From a virus: a DNA stretch of 49,395 bases. How positions within the stretch are numbered: position 1 is the first letter of the stretch; every line of letters starts with the position of its first letter. Location: positions 1-49,395 of the IMG/VR virus record IMGVR_UViG_3300017613_002011; one strand, 5' to 3'. The position numbers were made by a program, and so were the translations under genes. Under the pieces are notes generated by a model that saw nothing but the letters and a program-made list of their open reading frames with translations, was not told where the DNA came from and did no database searches. Of the stretch, positions 48,587 through 49,395 are shown in pieces.

Positions 48587-49395
48587 TTATTCCTCCAATG
48601 ATTTCAAACTGGTCATCATTGTGAAGTTTTCTGTGGACAGTTTCGCCTTTGTGGAATTCTCGTCAAGGGTTATAGTTGTTGAGTGAGCCAGCATTTCCTT
48701 GAGAAAATCAGGATTGAGATTGAACTCAATATCAGGTCCTTCATATGTTATCTTGGACCGATGCTGTGAACCCCCACCTTCGGATTTCACAGACACAATG
48801 CATTTTCCTTTTGAAATCTTAATGGTCACAACAGGCTCAAGAGAATCGGTAAAGATTGATGCAATGTCAGCACCCTCAAGAATGTCCGTTGATAAATCGA
48901 CCGATTGACCTTCAAAGTCAAGGACATCAAGAAGATCAGGAAAGTCACCGTCAATACGTCTTATGGAGAAGATACAGCCATCTTCATTCTTAAAGTGAAT
49001 CCAGGCTTTCGTCAGGATGTAGTAAATTGGCTCAATGGATGATAGGTTTGATATCTGGGATGCTTTGAAAAAGAATTCTTTAACTGTTCCTTTAAGTTCA
49101 GCGGAAGCAAACTGATCATTGTTAAAGGCCATACAGTCTTTGCCATTCACATAGATGCTGGAAAGAGTTGATTCCGCCTCAGTCTTTGACGCCGCAAAGG
49201 AACAGAGTTTAGCGCACTCCATGAAGTTCTCAGGCAGTTTGATCCATTTCTTTTTATCAAGTGATTTCCTGATAAGACCAATTCGATCAACAATTTCCTC
49301 GTCAATGATGGTAGTCAGGTTCACGTTCATGTTCTTGGATCGGATGTTCAGTTTGTTTTCCTTTTCCGTCAGATTAAACTCCTCAGCTTTTGACA
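48587..49395 (-). CDS. Sliding clamp, beta-clamp-like (5'-truncated)
   Basis: The frame stays open to the window edge, so the gene begins outside; ATG 49330 is in frame but need not be the start. The visible part has beta-clamp features: NGKDCMAFNNDQFASAELKG in the place of a TDxxRL-like strand, FSIRRIDGDFPDLLDVL, and a last domain with FNLNPDFLKEMLAHSTTITL. It would tether the polymerase encoded next and be loaded by the AAA+ protein at 43897. Confidence 0.75.
   Translation of the reverse strand, partial: SKAEEFNLTEKENKLNIRSKNMNVNLTTIIDEEIVDRIGLIRKSLDKKKWIKLPENFMECAKLCSFAASKTEAESTLSSIYVNGKDCMAFNNDQFASAELKGTVKEFFFKASQISNLSSIEPIYYILTKAWIHFKNEDGCIFSIRRIDGDFPDLLDVLDFEGQSVDLSTDILEGADIASIFTDSLEPVVTIKISKGKCIVSVKSEGGGSQHRSKITYEGPDIEFNLNPDFLKEMLAHSTTITLDENSTKAKLSTENFTMMTSLKSLEE

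Overview
The window is a contiguous piece of a large, AT-rich tailed-phage genome, cut at both ends inside genes. Support: the gene packing is dense, with ATGA/TAATG start-stop overlaps and strong AGGAG-type ribosome binding sites. A virion/lysis block on the + strand (1-21991) faces a replication, recombination and nucleotide-metabolism block on the - strand (22100-49395). The two converge on a 14-bp-stem bidirectional terminator at 22040-22088. No tRNA, rRNA, CRISPR array, integrase or insertion sequence was seen. A lipobox lipoprotein and two M15-type peptidases suggest a bacterial, probably Gram-negative, host; the host itself cannot be named from the sequence.

Left block (+). A partial tail-tip/baseplate-like protein with Ig-like repeats and a Cys-rich end is followed by a 3107-residue giant built from three DUF2341/LamG-like units that carry nine copies of a smaller beta module. 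Next come small baseplate-like proteins and two further appendage proteins (621 and 353 aa). Among and after these lie lysis and envelope genes: two different M15-type (LAS) peptidases at 14290 and 19400, several one- or two-TM small proteins, a YkgJ-like Cys-cluster protein, a DUF1353 protein, a secreted FnIII protein and a lipoprotein.

Right block (-), read from the right edge: sliding clamp (partial), SPO1-type family A DNA polymerase with an N-terminal Fe-S uracil-DNA-glycosylase-like domain, a promoter with a 13-bp direct repeat in front of a ribbon-helix-helix protein, clamp loader, a possible recombination mediator, gp32-like SSB, RecA/UvsX-like recombinase, an Asp-rich acidic protein, a 5'-3' exonuclease, endonuclease VII, an HD hydrolase, a P-loop protein, and ATP-dependent DNA ligase. 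Further left come a second promoter, a VUT-family (queuosine-precursor type) transporter, dCMP deaminase, and an SbcC/Rad50 broken into three genes that flank an SbcD/Mre11 nuclease. MazG-like pyrophosphohydrolase, dNMP kinase, thymidylate synthase and a J-domain protein close the block. Together these give a nearly self-sufficient replisome with dTTP supply and recombination repair. No helicase, primase, terminase or capsid gene was recognised, so these are presumably outside the window.

The items most worth following up are: the three-piece SbcC/Rad50, whose zinc-hook codons also hold the next gene's start; the phage-borne VUT transporter, which hints at 7-deazaguanine DNA modification; the giant modular adhesin-like protein; the shared 13-bp promoter element; two gene pairs with overlaps of about 145 nt; and two reading frames that look coding but lack a proper start.
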